From Planctomycetales bacterium (GTDB lineage: Bacteria; Planctomycetota; Planctomycetia; Planctomycetales; Planctomycetaceae), in the NCBI GenBank assembly GCA_028285345.1, contig JANQPT010000017.1:219352-283351 (forward strand): 64,000 bases of DNA. The letters run 5' to 3'. Each line of letters starts with the position of its first letter. Position 1 is the first letter of the stretch. The notes under the pieces are model-generated. The model ran no database searches and was not told where the DNA came from. It saw only the letters and a program-made list of their open reading frames with translations. The translations under genes and the position numbers were made by a program. Of this stretch, positions 35,029 through 43,089 are shown piece after piece.

Positions 35029-35931
35029 ATGGCGAATAAGTCGACGAAATCAAAACGCAAGAAAGACAAATCGGGCAAATCGAACGGAAAGCCGCAAGGC
35101 AAATCGCGCGCCGCACATCCCGGATCCGCGGACGGGCCTTTTCCGTACGATCAGAAGTTGGACCGCAAACTTTACGAAAAGACGCTGCTGCAATTGCAGA
35201 TTGAATTGATGAAGGTGCAGAATTGGGTCAAAGAGACGAATCAGAAGATTGTGATCATCTTCGAGGGCCGCGACGCGGCAGGAAAAGGGGGCACGATCAA
35301 ACGATTCCGGGAACACCTCAATCCACGCGGCGCCCGCGTCGTCGCCTTGCCCAAGCCCTCTGACACCGAACGGGGCCAGTGGTATTTCCAGCGCTACACC
35401 GCCCACTTGCCGACCCATGGCGAAATCGTTTTCATGGATCGCTCGTGGTACAACCGTGCGGGGGTCGAGCCGGTGATGGGATTCTGCACGCCCGATGATT
35501 ACCAGCGGTTCATTCATCAGGTCCCGGCGTTTGAGCAAGCGCAGATCGAAGCGGGGACGCGGCTGTTTAAGTTTTGGTTCGACGTGGGGCGGCGTGAACA
35601 GCGGCGGCGGATTGAATCGCGGAAAGAGGATCCGCTCAAACATTGGAAGCTGAGCCCGATGGATTTTGAGTCAATGCAGCGATGGGACGATTACACGAAA
35701 GCGCGGGACGGAATGTTTCTGTACACCGATACCAGTCATGCTCCCTGGACGGTGATTCGCTCCGATGATAAAAAACGGGCCCGCATCGGCGCAATTCAGA
35801 CGTTTTTGAGCCGCCTCCCCTACAAAGACAAAGACAAAAAAATCGCCGTCCGGCCCGATCCATTGATCGTGGGTCCGGTCGCGGAGATGTTCCCCCTGGA
35901 AGGCCGTTTCATGTTTGCAAATACGGAATAG
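35029..35931 (+). CDS. ppk2: Polyphosphate kinase 2
   Basis: A 300-residue PPK2-family enzyme that moves phosphate between polyphosphate and nucleotides. The Walker A motif FEGRDAAGKGGTIKRF is at about 85-100, followed by NPRGARVVALPKPSDTERGQWYFQRY and the Walker B region FMDRSWYNRAGVEPVMGFC. The N-terminus is a Lys/Ser-rich basic tail of about 35 residues, common in planctomycetes and probably disordered. Class I PPK2 enzymes mainly convert ADP or GDP. The start at ATG 35029 is preferred to a TTG at 35008. Followed by a repeat cluster and smpB. Confidence 0.93.
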   Translation: MANKSTKSKRKKDKSGKSNGKPQGKSRAAHPGSADGPFPYDQKLDRKLYEKTLLQLQIELMKVQNWVKETNQKIVIIFEGRDAAGKGGTIKRFREHLNPRGARVVALPKPSDTERGQWYFQRYTAHLPTHGEIVFMDRSWYNRAGVEPVMGFCTPDDYQRFIHQVPAFEQAQIEAGTRLFKFWFDVGRREQRRRIESRKEDPLKHWKLSPMDFESMQRWDDYTKARDGMFLYTDTSHAPWTVIRSDDKKRARIGAIQTFLSRLPYKDKDKKIAVRPDPLIVGPVAEMFPLEGRFMFANTE

Positions 35932-35973
35932 GGACGCACTCGGCAGTTTCTATTCGCTCATGTTTTTTGTAGC

Positions 35974-36204
35974 GTCCGCTGCACGGACCGATTACTGAGG
36001 TGAATGGCCGACACTTAGCACGGTCCGCACAGCGGACCCCACGGAAATTAGTCCGGGTGGCCCCGATTGAAAATCGGGGTGCCGCAGGCACAAGAGGCTG
36101 CAATTTCACCGACCAACAATCCGGCGGTGCTGCAAATCAATTGACGCGGCAACTGCAGCCTCCTTTTTGGGTTTAAGCAGTTTTTGCGGTCCGCACAGCG
36201 GACC
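35974..36204. repeat. Three copies of a REP-like palindrome
   Basis: GGTCCGCACAGCGGACC occurs exactly at 36022-36038 and 36188-36204, each followed by CC/CT-ACGGA; a third, inverted variant with two changed centre bases is at 35974-35989. Each copy is a near-perfect inverted repeat able to form a hairpin. The exact pair brackets the larger repeat at 36055-36162. Confidence 0.75.
36055..36162. repeat. Dispersed hairpin repeat, copy 1
   Basis: Starts GGGTGGCC, with the stem CCCCGATT (36061-36068)/AATCGGGG (36072-36079), then GTGCCGCAGGCACA, then a 9-base inverted pair GAGGCTGCA (36094-36102)/TGCAGCCTC (36154-36162). The first 55 bases match the copy at 61581 closely, while the middle differs in sequence. 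It has no coding frame and looks like a small non-autonomous element. Confidence 0.75.
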
Positions 36205-36250
36205 CTACGGAGTTCCTCTCCACGGCACAAATTGAATTGTGCGTCGACGC

Positions 36251-36745
36251 ATGGGCAAAAAGAACAAAAACAAGAAACAGACCGACGATCCCAACTTCAA
36301 GACGATCGCCCGCAACCGCAAGGCGCGGCACCAGTACGATATTCTGGACGAACTGGAGTGCGGGATCGCGCTGCAAGGCAGCGAGGTCAAAAGCGCCCGC
36401 AGCGGCAAGGTTTCGCTCGATGAAGCGTACGGCCGCGTGCAAGGGGGTGAGGTCTATCTGATCGGCTGCGACATTGCCGAGTATCCGCAGGCGAATCTGA
36501 TGAATCACGAGCCAAAACGCCCGCGAAAGCTGCTGCTCCACCGCCGTGAAATCCGCAAATTCGCCGAGGCGGCCGGACAAAACGGGCTAACTCTCATCCC
36601 GCTATCGATGTACTTTAAAAAGGGCATCGCCAAGGTCAAACTGGCCACTGCCCGCGGACGAAAGCTGCACGACAAGCGCGAAAAGCTGAAGAAGGACACC
36701 GCCAAACAAGAGATGCGGCGGGCAATGGCCGCGCGGCAGTCGTAG
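36251..36745 (+). CDS. smpB: SsrA-binding protein
   Basis: A 164-residue SmpB, the tmRNA partner that rescues stalled ribosomes. Landmarks are IARNRKARHQYDILDELECGIAL, GSEVKSARSGKVSLDEAYG, and KPRKLLLHRREI-like PRKLLLHRREIRK, with KKGIAKVKLATARGRKLHDKRE near the end; the basic tail inserts into the mRNA channel. ATG 36251 is used; a GTG 12 bases upstream is possible. No good ribosome site is visible. The ssrA gene is not in this window. A repeat cluster lies directly upstream. Confidence 0.95.
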   Translation: MGKKNKNKKQTDDPNFKTIARNRKARHQYDILDELECGIALQGSEVKSARSGKVSLDEAYGRVQGGEVYLIGCDIAEYPQANLMNHEPKRPRKLLLHRREIRKFAEAAGQNGLTLIPLSMYFKKGIAKVKLATARGRKLHDKREKLKKDTAKQEMRRAMAARQS

Positions 36746-36770
36746 CAGTCTCCGTGGTTGATTCAACTAC

Positions 36771-38066
36771 TCAATCCATCTTCCGGATCGCCCACAGGTG
36801 ATCGAAGCTGCGCAGATAGATGGTGCCGCCTGAAATCGCCGGGGAGGCGGAGATTGTTTCGCCGATTTCGTTCACCTCCGCGACTTCGAAGGTCTTACCG
36901 GCCTTCGCGACGGTGATACGTCCGTCACGCGCAGTGAGATAAAGGTAACCGTCGGCATAGATCGGCGACGCACGGTGTCGCTGGCGGTGCGTCCGCCGCT
37001 CTTTGTAGTATGGCTCACCCGTTTCCGCGTTGAGGCAGGAGAGATTGCCGTTCTCCATGCACAAGTAGACCAACCCGTCGTGAATGATCGGTGTTGGCAC
37101 GTCGGGTGTCCGGTCATGCGTCCAGAGTTGGTATGAACTGGAATTGGTGATGTCGCCGCTGCCGCCCGGCCGGACCGCGATCAGCGGGCTTCGCTTTGCC
37201 GACGGCGCCACGATGATTCCTTCGGCGGTGGTCGGTGACGCGACGAGTCGCAGCGTGCGGTCGTAGCGCTCTTCGGGATTCAGCCCGCCGCTCCGCCAAA
37301 GTTCCTTGCCGGTCTTCAGGTCGTGGGCCACGATTAAGTCGGCGCCGTGTGTCAACAAAAAGGCCTCGTCGCCGTCGCGATAGATTGTCGGCGACGCGTA
37401 GGCGTGTTCGTTCTCCGCGTAGGCTTTGCTCGGACGCGGTTGCTTCCAGACTTCTTCTCCCGTTCGCTTGTCGAGACAGACCACCAACGCCTCTTGTGTT
37501 GCCGCGTCGCCGTCGCCGTGAATCAGTTGAAAGTAGAGCCCGTCTCCCTCCAACACAGGTGTCGAGGTCATGCCGAATTGGATGTTGAACTTGCCGTAGC
37601 GGTCCTGCATGTTGAACTTCCAGACTTCATTGCCCTCGACGTCATAGCAGGCGACCGTTCCATTGCCCATGAAGACCCACACGTGCTCGCCGTCGGTGCA
37701 CGGAGAGGGTGAAGCGGAATTCCCTTCGTCGCCGCGCGCCGTCTTGTTGCCGCGGCTAACGGTCTTGCGCCACAATTCCTTGCCGTCGGTGCCGACGCAC
37801 ATCAGGATCAAATCTTGGCCGTCGACCGATGTGAGGAAGATCCGGTCACCCCACACCACCGGCGAGGCGCCGGCGGGACCGGGCAGCGGCAGTTTCCAGG
37901 CCACGTTCTCTGTGGCGCTCCATTTGATTGGCAGGTTTTTCTCGTTGGAGATATTGTTCAGCTTCGCCCCGCGCCATTGCGGCCAATTCTCGGCGCGAAC
38001 GTCTGAAAGGCACAACGCGAAACAGCTCAGCAGGAGGGCCGTGAAAGCGATTCGAGGAGTATGCAT
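36771..38066 (-). CDS. Exported PQQ-like beta-propeller repeat protein
   Basis: A 431-residue protein. ATG 38066 follows AAAGGTG and gives the signal peptide MHTPRIAFTALLLSCFALCL. The rest is a beta-propeller of the PQQ-like repeat type: WPQWRGAKLNNISNEKNLPI, then repeated blades such as LTSVDGQDLILMCVGTDGKELW, VVCLDKRTGEEVW and IVAHDLKTGKELWR, ending with IYLRSFDHLWAI. Such proteins resemble BamB or quinoprotein dehydrogenases, but no PQQ ligands can be pointed out. Convergent with smpB, 25 bases apart. Confidence 0.9.
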   Translation of the reverse strand: MHTPRIAFTALLLSCFALCLSDVRAENWPQWRGAKLNNISNEKNLPIKWSATENVAWKLPLPGPAGASPVVWGDRIFLTSVDGQDLILMCVGTDGKELWRKTVSRGNKTARGDEGNSASPSPCTDGEHVWVFMGNGTVACYDVEGNEVWKFNMQDRYGKFNIQFGMTSTPVLEGDGLYFQLIHGDGDAATQEALVVCLDKRTGEEVWKQPRPSKAYAENEHAYASPTIYRDGDEAFLLTHGADLIVAHDLKTGKELWRSGGLNPEERYDRTLRLVASPTTAEGIIVAPSAKRSPLIAVRPGGSGDITNSSSYQLWTHDRTPDVPTPIIHDGLVYLCMENGNLSCLNAETGEPYYKERRTHRQRHRASPIYADGYLYLTARDGRITVAKAGKTFEVAEVNEIGETISASPAISGGTIYLRSFDHLWAIRKMD

Positions 38067-38242
38067 GTGAATTTGCACCTTTTGTGTCGCGGCGAATTCG
38101 GAGTGTCGTCGTCTGCAGTTCAGTTTGGCGATTGCTCCGCCGCAGGTCAATCGAGCGATGGCTTGGCTTTAGACGGCGCGACTGAACGAGTAGGATAACC
38201 AACAGCGATCCAAGCGTAGTCAACACTCCTTAAGGAGGCGGA

Positions 38243-39661
38243 ATGATGCAAATGTTTTTCGGCGGCCAGTGGCGCGACGGTGCGGAAAAAATCGACGTCG
38301 CCAATCCCTACAACGGCGAAGTGATCGATACCGTGCCTCGCGGGACGGCGGGTGATGTCGACGCGGCACTGACGACGCTGGTGCAAGGCGCACAAATTAT
38401 GAAGGCGATGTCCGCCTGGGACCGCTGCCAGATTCTTCGCAACGCGGCGCAAATCATGGCCCGCCGTGAAGAGGAACTGGGTCGCACCATCAGTAGCGAG
38501 GAAGGCAAGATTCTGGCCGAGGGCAACTTGGAAGCCAGCCGGGCGCGGGAAGTGATCGAAGTCTCCGCTGAGGAAGCCCGCCGGGTGACCGGTGAGATGG
38601 TCCCGCTCGATGCGGCCCCCGGAGCGGCGGGCAAATTGGGATTTACGTTGCGAGTTCCCTGCGGGATTGTGGCGGCGATTACTCCATTTAACTTTCCGTG
38701 CAACCTGGTGTGCCACAAGATCGGGCCGGCCATCGCCGGGGGCAACGCCGTGATCATCAAGCCGGCGACCGACACGCCGCTCTCGGCGCTCAAGCTGACC
38801 GAGATCATGCTCGAAGCGGGACTTCCGCCCGAAGCGATTGCCTGCATCACCGGTCCGGGCAGCGAACTGGGCCGCGCCATCTGCGAGGATGCCCGCGTTC
38901 GCAAGATCAGTTTTACTGGCAGTTTTCCAGTCGGAGAGGAAATCTGCCACATGGCGGGCATGAAGAAGGTCACCATGGAATTGGGCAGCAATTCGCCGGT
39001 GATCATCATGGACGACGCCGATATCGAGACGGCCGTCAAAGCGGTCACCGCGACGGGATATGGCAACGCCGGGCAAACGTGTATTTCCGCGCAGCGGATT
39101 CTGACGTCCGGGAAGATTTACGGCGATTTTCTCGACGCGCTCAAACCAAGCGTCGAAGCGCTGCCGGCGGGAGATCAATTAGAGCCCAACACCAAAATCG
39201 GCCCGTTGGTGCGTGAAACGGATGCGGAGCGCGTGGAAAGCTGGATTCGCCAGGCGGTCGACTCCGGTGCCACGTTGGTCACCGGTGGCGAGCGCGACGG
39301 GTCCGTCTGCCAGCCGACGATCCTGGGCGACGTGTCTCCCGACATGCGGGTCAGTTGCGAAGAATTATTCGGCCCCGCTGTCGCCCTGACGCGGTTCGAC
39401 AACACCGACGAAGCCATCGCTCAAGCCAACGACACGGAATTTGGTCTTTCAGCGGGCATCTTTACGCAAGATGTGGATCGCGCAATGAAATTTGCCCGCG
39501 AAGTCGACAGCGGCAACCTGCACATTAATTGGGCATCACAATGGCGGGCCGATCTAATGCCCTACGGCGGCGTCAAACATAGCGGCACCGGCAAGGAAGG
39601 TCCGAAATACGCCGTGCGGGAAATGACCGAAGAGAAGATGGTCGTGATGCATTTGAAATAG
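38243..39661 (+). CDS. Aldehyde dehydrogenase
   Basis: A 472-residue NAD(P)-dependent aldehyde dehydrogenase with a strong TAAGGAGGCGGA site before ATG 38243. Landmarks are ITPFNFPCNLVCHKIGPAI for cofactor binding, ITGPGSELG, SFTGSFPVG, catalytic Glu in MELGSNSP and catalytic Cys280 in GNAGQTCISAQRI. The GVKHSGTGKEGPKYAVREMTEEK C-terminus fits the glyceraldehyde/succinate-semialdehyde branch, but the substrate is not certain. It precedes the symporter operon by about 170 bases and may serve the same catabolic pathway. Confidence 0.93.
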   Translation: MMQMFFGGQWRDGAEKIDVANPYNGEVIDTVPRGTAGDVDAALTTLVQGAQIMKAMSAWDRCQILRNAAQIMARREEELGRTISSEEGKILAEGNLEASRAREVIEVSAEEARRVTGEMVPLDAAPGAAGKLGFTLRVPCGIVAAITPFNFPCNLVCHKIGPAIAGGNAVIIKPATDTPLSALKLTEIMLEAGLPPEAIACITGPGSELGRAICEDARVRKISFTGSFPVGEEICHMAGMKKVTMELGSNSPVIIMDDADIETAVKAVTATGYGNAGQTCISAQRILTSGKIYGDFLDALKPSVEALPAGDQLEPNTKIGPLVRETDAERVESWIRQAVDSGATLVTGGERDGSVCQPTILGDVSPDMRVSCEELFGPAVALTRFDNTDEAIAQANDTEFGLSAGIFTQDVDRAMKFAREVDSGNLHINWASQWRADLMPYGGVKHSGTGKEGPKYAVREMTEEKMVVMHLK

Positions 39662-39695
39662 AGGAGCTAGGTTTTAGGGAAAACGTGAACTCGAT

Positions 39696-39730
39696 GCCCT
39701 CCAGCCTAATGCCTCCAGCCTAAAGCCTCC
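39696..39730. repeat. Short direct repeat after the aldehyde dehydrogenase gene
   Basis: Two adjoining copies of GCC(C)TCCAGCCTAAW (39696-39710 and 39711-39724) and a partial third (GCCTCC). It lies between the aldehyde dehydrogenase and the small membrane protein. Confidence 0.6.
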
Positions 39731-39827
39731 TTCCCGTGGTTTTGCAACTCCGCTCAGCGGCCATTAGAATGGGCGTTTTTCAACTTGAATCTTCATGCCA
39801 GGGACAGCCGGGAGACCGATCGCCATT

Positions 39828-40202
39828 ATGACTTCGATTCCGCAGGACACCGCGCCGGACGGCGGCGAATATGATCCGGTTTATCTCAACGCGCGGCGGG
39901 AGGCGGTCGTGATCTTCGGCGTGTGGGTGGTCTGCCTCTTGTGGTCCGTTCCCTACTGCTACATCGCCGGCTTCCCCAAGGAAGGCCAGGAATTCCTGCC
40001 CGAGACTCTTTCAACAGTGGGGGGCATTCCCAGTTGGGTGTTTTGGGGCATCCTGTTTCCCTGGGTTTTAGCGACGCTGTTCACGACTTGGTTCTGCTTC
40101 TTCTACATGGTCGACGATGATCTGGGCGAAGCCAACGAAGGGGCCGACATTCAGGAAGAAATCGAAGAGCTGCATGCGGCCGAGCAGGAGGGGGGACAAT
40201 GA
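39828..40202 (+). CDS. Small two-helix membrane protein, partner of a sodium/solute symporter
   Basis: A 124-residue protein with two membrane helices (about 30-47, FGVWVVCLLWSVPYCYI, and about 75-96, VFWGILFPWVLATLFTTWF) and an acidic cytoplasmic tail. An ATG at 39795 would add 11 residues. It overlaps the symporter gene by ATGA, a pairing known from YhdT/PanF-type systems, where a small membrane protein is encoded with an SSF transporter. It probably helps assembly or regulation of the transporter. Confidence 0.75.
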   Translation: MTSIPQDTAPDGGEYDPVYLNARREAVVIFGVWVVCLLWSVPYCYIAGFPKEGQEFLPETLSTVGGIPSWVFWGILFPWVLATLFTTWFCFFYMVDDDLGEANEGADIQEEIEELHAAEQEGGQ

Positions 40203-42148
40203 GCGGAACGCTTAGTTTTTCCCCGCTGCTTGCCGCCGGTTCCAATGCCGCGCTGATCACATTCCTGATCTACACGTTGGCGGTCTTCGGACTGGCGGCG
40301 GTCTCCAACCAGTTGCTCAAAAGCAAGAGTTTCTTGAGCGAGTACTTTTTGGGTAGCCGCAGCCTCGGCGTCTGGGCCTTCGCGCTGACCTTTGCCGCTA
40401 CGAGTGCTTCGGGCGGGAGCTTTACGGGGTTCCCGTCGAAGATTTACACGCACGGCTGGACACTTGCGCTGTGGATCGGCAGTTATATGGTCGTGCCGAT
40501 CTGCGCAATGGGTCTGTTGGGCAAACGGCTTAACCACGTCGCCCGCATCTCCGGGTCGATCACCGTCCCGGACGTGCTCCGCGACCGGTTCCACAGTGCC
40601 AAGTTTGGCGCGCTGGCGACACTGCTGATCGTATTTTTCATGACGTTCAATCTGGTCGCCCAATTCAAGGCGGGCAGCTACATCCTGAATACGTTGCTCA
40701 AAGACGTTGAATTCTTCCAATTCGCAGCGCTGCAAACAGAATCTATGACATCCGGCATACCGTTCCTCGCTGGAGTCGATCCAGCGTACCTGCTGTGTCT
40801 GCTGTTCTTTGGCGTGGCCGTCATCATCTACACGACCTACGGCGGATTTCACGCCGTCGTCTGGACCGACGTCATGCAGGGCATCGTGATGGTCATCGGC
40901 GTGATGATCATGCTGCCGCTGGCGCTGACCCAAGTGGGAGGACTCCAGCACGCCACTGCAGAAATGGCCAAAATGATGCCCCCCAAATTGGGGACGCTTT
41001 CCGTCACGATCGACCAACCACAAGACGTAGGGCTCAATATCGACGCCCAGACCTGGCTCAAGACCGGCAGCGGCGAAAACGAGCGTTTGTTCCGCGTTAG
41101 CGAGTTTGCCTCAATTCCTAAAGGAAAACTGACGGCAACCGATGTGAAAGTCGTTGAGATCACGACGCCCGAAGAGATCGTCCGTATCAACGGGCAATTG
41201 GAACGCGACCCTTCGGACCAGCTACAAATCCCCTACGAAGTCAATAATATTGACGTCAAAGAGTATGCCTACGGCTCCGGCAAACGGGGCGGCTATGTGA
41301 CAGGTCCCGGCCCGGCACCGTCAAACGTCAATGGATTCCTGCCGCTGTCGCTGGCGATTTCGTTCTTCTTCATGTGGGCGATTTCCGGTGCGGGTCAGCC
41401 GAGCAGCATGGTTCGCCTGATGGCCTTTAACAGTTCGACGACGCTGCGGCGGTCGATCTTTACGGTGGCCATCTACTACGGGCTGATCTACTTCCCGCTG
41501 GTCGTAATCTTCTGCTGCGCCCGGTTACTGCTGCCCGGAATGGACGCGACGGCCGACGCGATCATGCCAGAAATGGCGGTCCATTTGACGAAGAACGTCG
41601 GCATGCTCTGGCTGGCGGGGCTGCTCGTGGCGGCGCCGTTCGCCGCCGTGATGTCGACAGTGGACAGTTTCTTGCTGATGATTTCCTCGGCGCTGGTCCG
41701 CGACGTCTATCAGCGGAACATCAATCCTGAGGTCACCGAGAAACGAATCAAGCTGATGAGCTACGTCTGCACAGCGGTCGTGGGAACGGGAGCGATGCTG
41801 GGCGCCATCAATCCGCCACAATTCTTGCAGGATATCATCGTCTATACCGGCAGCGGACTGGCCGCTTGTTTCTTGGGGCCGATGGTGTTCACGCTGTATT
41901 GGCCGCGGGCCAACGCGCACGGCGTGATCGCAGGGATGCTGGCCGGATTTGCGGCACACCTCTCGATGTATGTGGCAGGCTTTGTCATCAAGCAACGTTT
42001 CGAGCCGTACCGGCTGTTCAATTTCGACCCGATTATCGTCGGACTGTTCGTCTCGTTCCTGGCCGTGTACGTGGTCACGTTAATGACTCCGCCGCCGCCC
42101 GAGGAGTTGGTGAATAAGTATTTCCGGCGGCGGCCAAACGCCGGGTAA
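40199..42148 (+). CDS. Sodium/solute symporter (SSF family)
   Basis: A 649-residue membrane transporter with about 13 helices. Landmarks are FLSEYFLGSRSLGVWAFALT, TSASGGSFTGFPSKIYTHGW near the first helices, TTYGGFHAVVWTDVMQGIVM, AISGAGQPSSMVRLMAFNSS, and DSFLLMISSALVRDVYQRNI late in the protein. Between about residue 255 and 375 lies an extra soluble segment not usual in the family. SSF proteins use the sodium gradient to import sugars, acids or vitamins; the substrate is unknown. Translation is coupled to the small membrane protein upstream, and an amidohydrolase follows after 42 bases. Confidence 0.92.
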   Translation: MSGTLSFSPLLAAGSNAALITFLIYTLAVFGLAAVSNQLLKSKSFLSEYFLGSRSLGVWAFALTFAATSASGGSFTGFPSKIYTHGWTLALWIGSYMVVPICAMGLLGKRLNHVARISGSITVPDVLRDRFHSAKFGALATLLIVFFMTFNLVAQFKAGSYILNTLLKDVEFFQFAALQTESMTSGIPFLAGVDPAYLLCLLFFGVAVIIYTTYGGFHAVVWTDVMQGIVMVIGVMIMLPLALTQVGGLQHATAEMAKMMPPKLGTLSVTIDQPQDVGLNIDAQTWLKTGSGENERLFRVSEFASIPKGKLTATDVKVVEITTPEEIVRINGQLERDPSDQLQIPYEVNNIDVKEYAYGSGKRGGYVTGPGPAPSNVNGFLPLSLAISFFFMWAISGAGQPSSMVRLMAFNSSTTLRRSIFTVAIYYGLIYFPLVVIFCCARLLLPGMDATADAIMPEMAVHLTKNVGMLWLAGLLVAAPFAAVMSTVDSFLLMISSALVRDVYQRNINPEVTEKRIKLMSYVCTAVVGTGAMLGAINPPQFLQDIIVYTGSGLAACFLGPMVFTLYWPRANAHGVIAGMLAGFAAHLSMYVAGFVIKQRFEPYRLFNFDPIIVGLFVSFLAVYVVTLMTPPPPEELVNKYFRRRPNAG

Positions 42149-42190
42149 ATCGCAGACCCCTGCGGAGCCGGGGACTAAGAGGAAGACGCT

Positions 42191-43024
42191 ATGAATTACA
42201 TCGATGCCCATTCGCACGTTTGGACACCCGACACCGCGCATTATCCGCTGGCCGCCGGTTTTCGCCGCGCGATCATGCAGCCGGCCAGTTTTACCGTCGA
42301 AGAGCTGCAAGCGCAGATGAAGACCGCCGGCGTCAATCGCGTGGTGCTGATCCAAATGTCGTTTTACGGCTACGACAATAGTTACATGCTCGACACCATC
42401 GAGCGATTCCCGGGCCAATTCGCCGGTGTGGCGGTGATCGACCAAAACGGGCTGCATCCCGAAGTCCGCATGGGCCGTATGAAAAAGCAGGGCGTGACCG
42501 GCTTTCGGATTTATCCCAAGGATCAACCCGTGGAGCGTTGGCTGGATCACGAGGGCTTGCGAAAAATGTTCGCCTACGCCGCACGGGAAAGGCTCAACAT
42601 GTGCTGCCTGATCGATCCCGACGCACTGCCGGCGCTCGACAAGACATGCCGTGAATTTCCGGAGACGCCGGTTGTGATCGACCATTTGTGCCGGATCGGC
42701 GTCGATGGAACGATCCGCGAGAAGGACGTGCAAGCGCTGTGCGATATGGCCCGGCACAAGCAGGTGACGGTGAAAGCCTCGGCGTTTTATGCACTCGGAA
42801 AGAAGCAGCCCCCGTATACCGATCTGGGCCCCATGATTCGCAGAGTGTACGACGCATTCGGGCCGCAGCGGCTGATGTGGGCCACCGACTGCCCGTTTCA
42901 GGTCTTCGACCACACCTACAAACAATCGATTGATCTGATCGCCGAACACCTCGATTTTCTCTCCGCCGACGATAAAGAGTGGATCCTACGCAAGACGGCA
43001 GAGCGTGTCTTTTTTCGCACCTGA
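42191..43024 (+). CDS. Amidohydrolase-family TIM-barrel protein
   Basis: A 277-residue metal-dependent hydrolase. ATG 42191 follows AAGAGGAAG. It opens with YIDAHSHVW, the His-x-His metal motif of amidohydrolases, and has GFRIYPKD, VVIDHLCRIG (His ligand) and RLMWATDCPF (Asp ligand) later. Enzymes of this branch include lactonases and decarboxylases acting on cyclic or aromatic acids. It likely belongs to the same operon as the sodium symporter and could process the imported compound. Confidence 0.87.
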   Translation: MNYIDAHSHVWTPDTAHYPLAAGFRRAIMQPASFTVEELQAQMKTAGVNRVVLIQMSFYGYDNSYMLDTIERFPGQFAGVAVIDQNGLHPEVRMGRMKKQGVTGFRIYPKDQPVERWLDHEGLRKMFAYAARERLNMCCLIDPDALPALDKTCREFPETPVVIDHLCRIGVDGTIREKDVQALCDMARHKQVTVKASAFYALGKKQPPYTDLGPMIRRVYDAFGPQRLMWATDCPFQVFDHTYKQSIDLIAEHLDFLSADDKEWILRKTAERVFFRT

Positions 43025-43089
43025 AACACTGCGATAATCATCCTTACCACACGTTTGCCGTATCACATCTCACTTTCTGAATTGAATTG

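Larger units (their letters stand above)
35932..36250. other. Intergenic repeat cluster between ppk2 and smpB
   Basis: About 320 bases without a gene, almost filled by palindromic repeats: three related 16-17 base palindromes (35974-35989, 36022-36038, 36188-36204) and one copy of a hairpin-rich repeat (36055-36162) that recurs at 61581. The smpB promoter must lie within or between these repeats. Confidence 0.6.
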
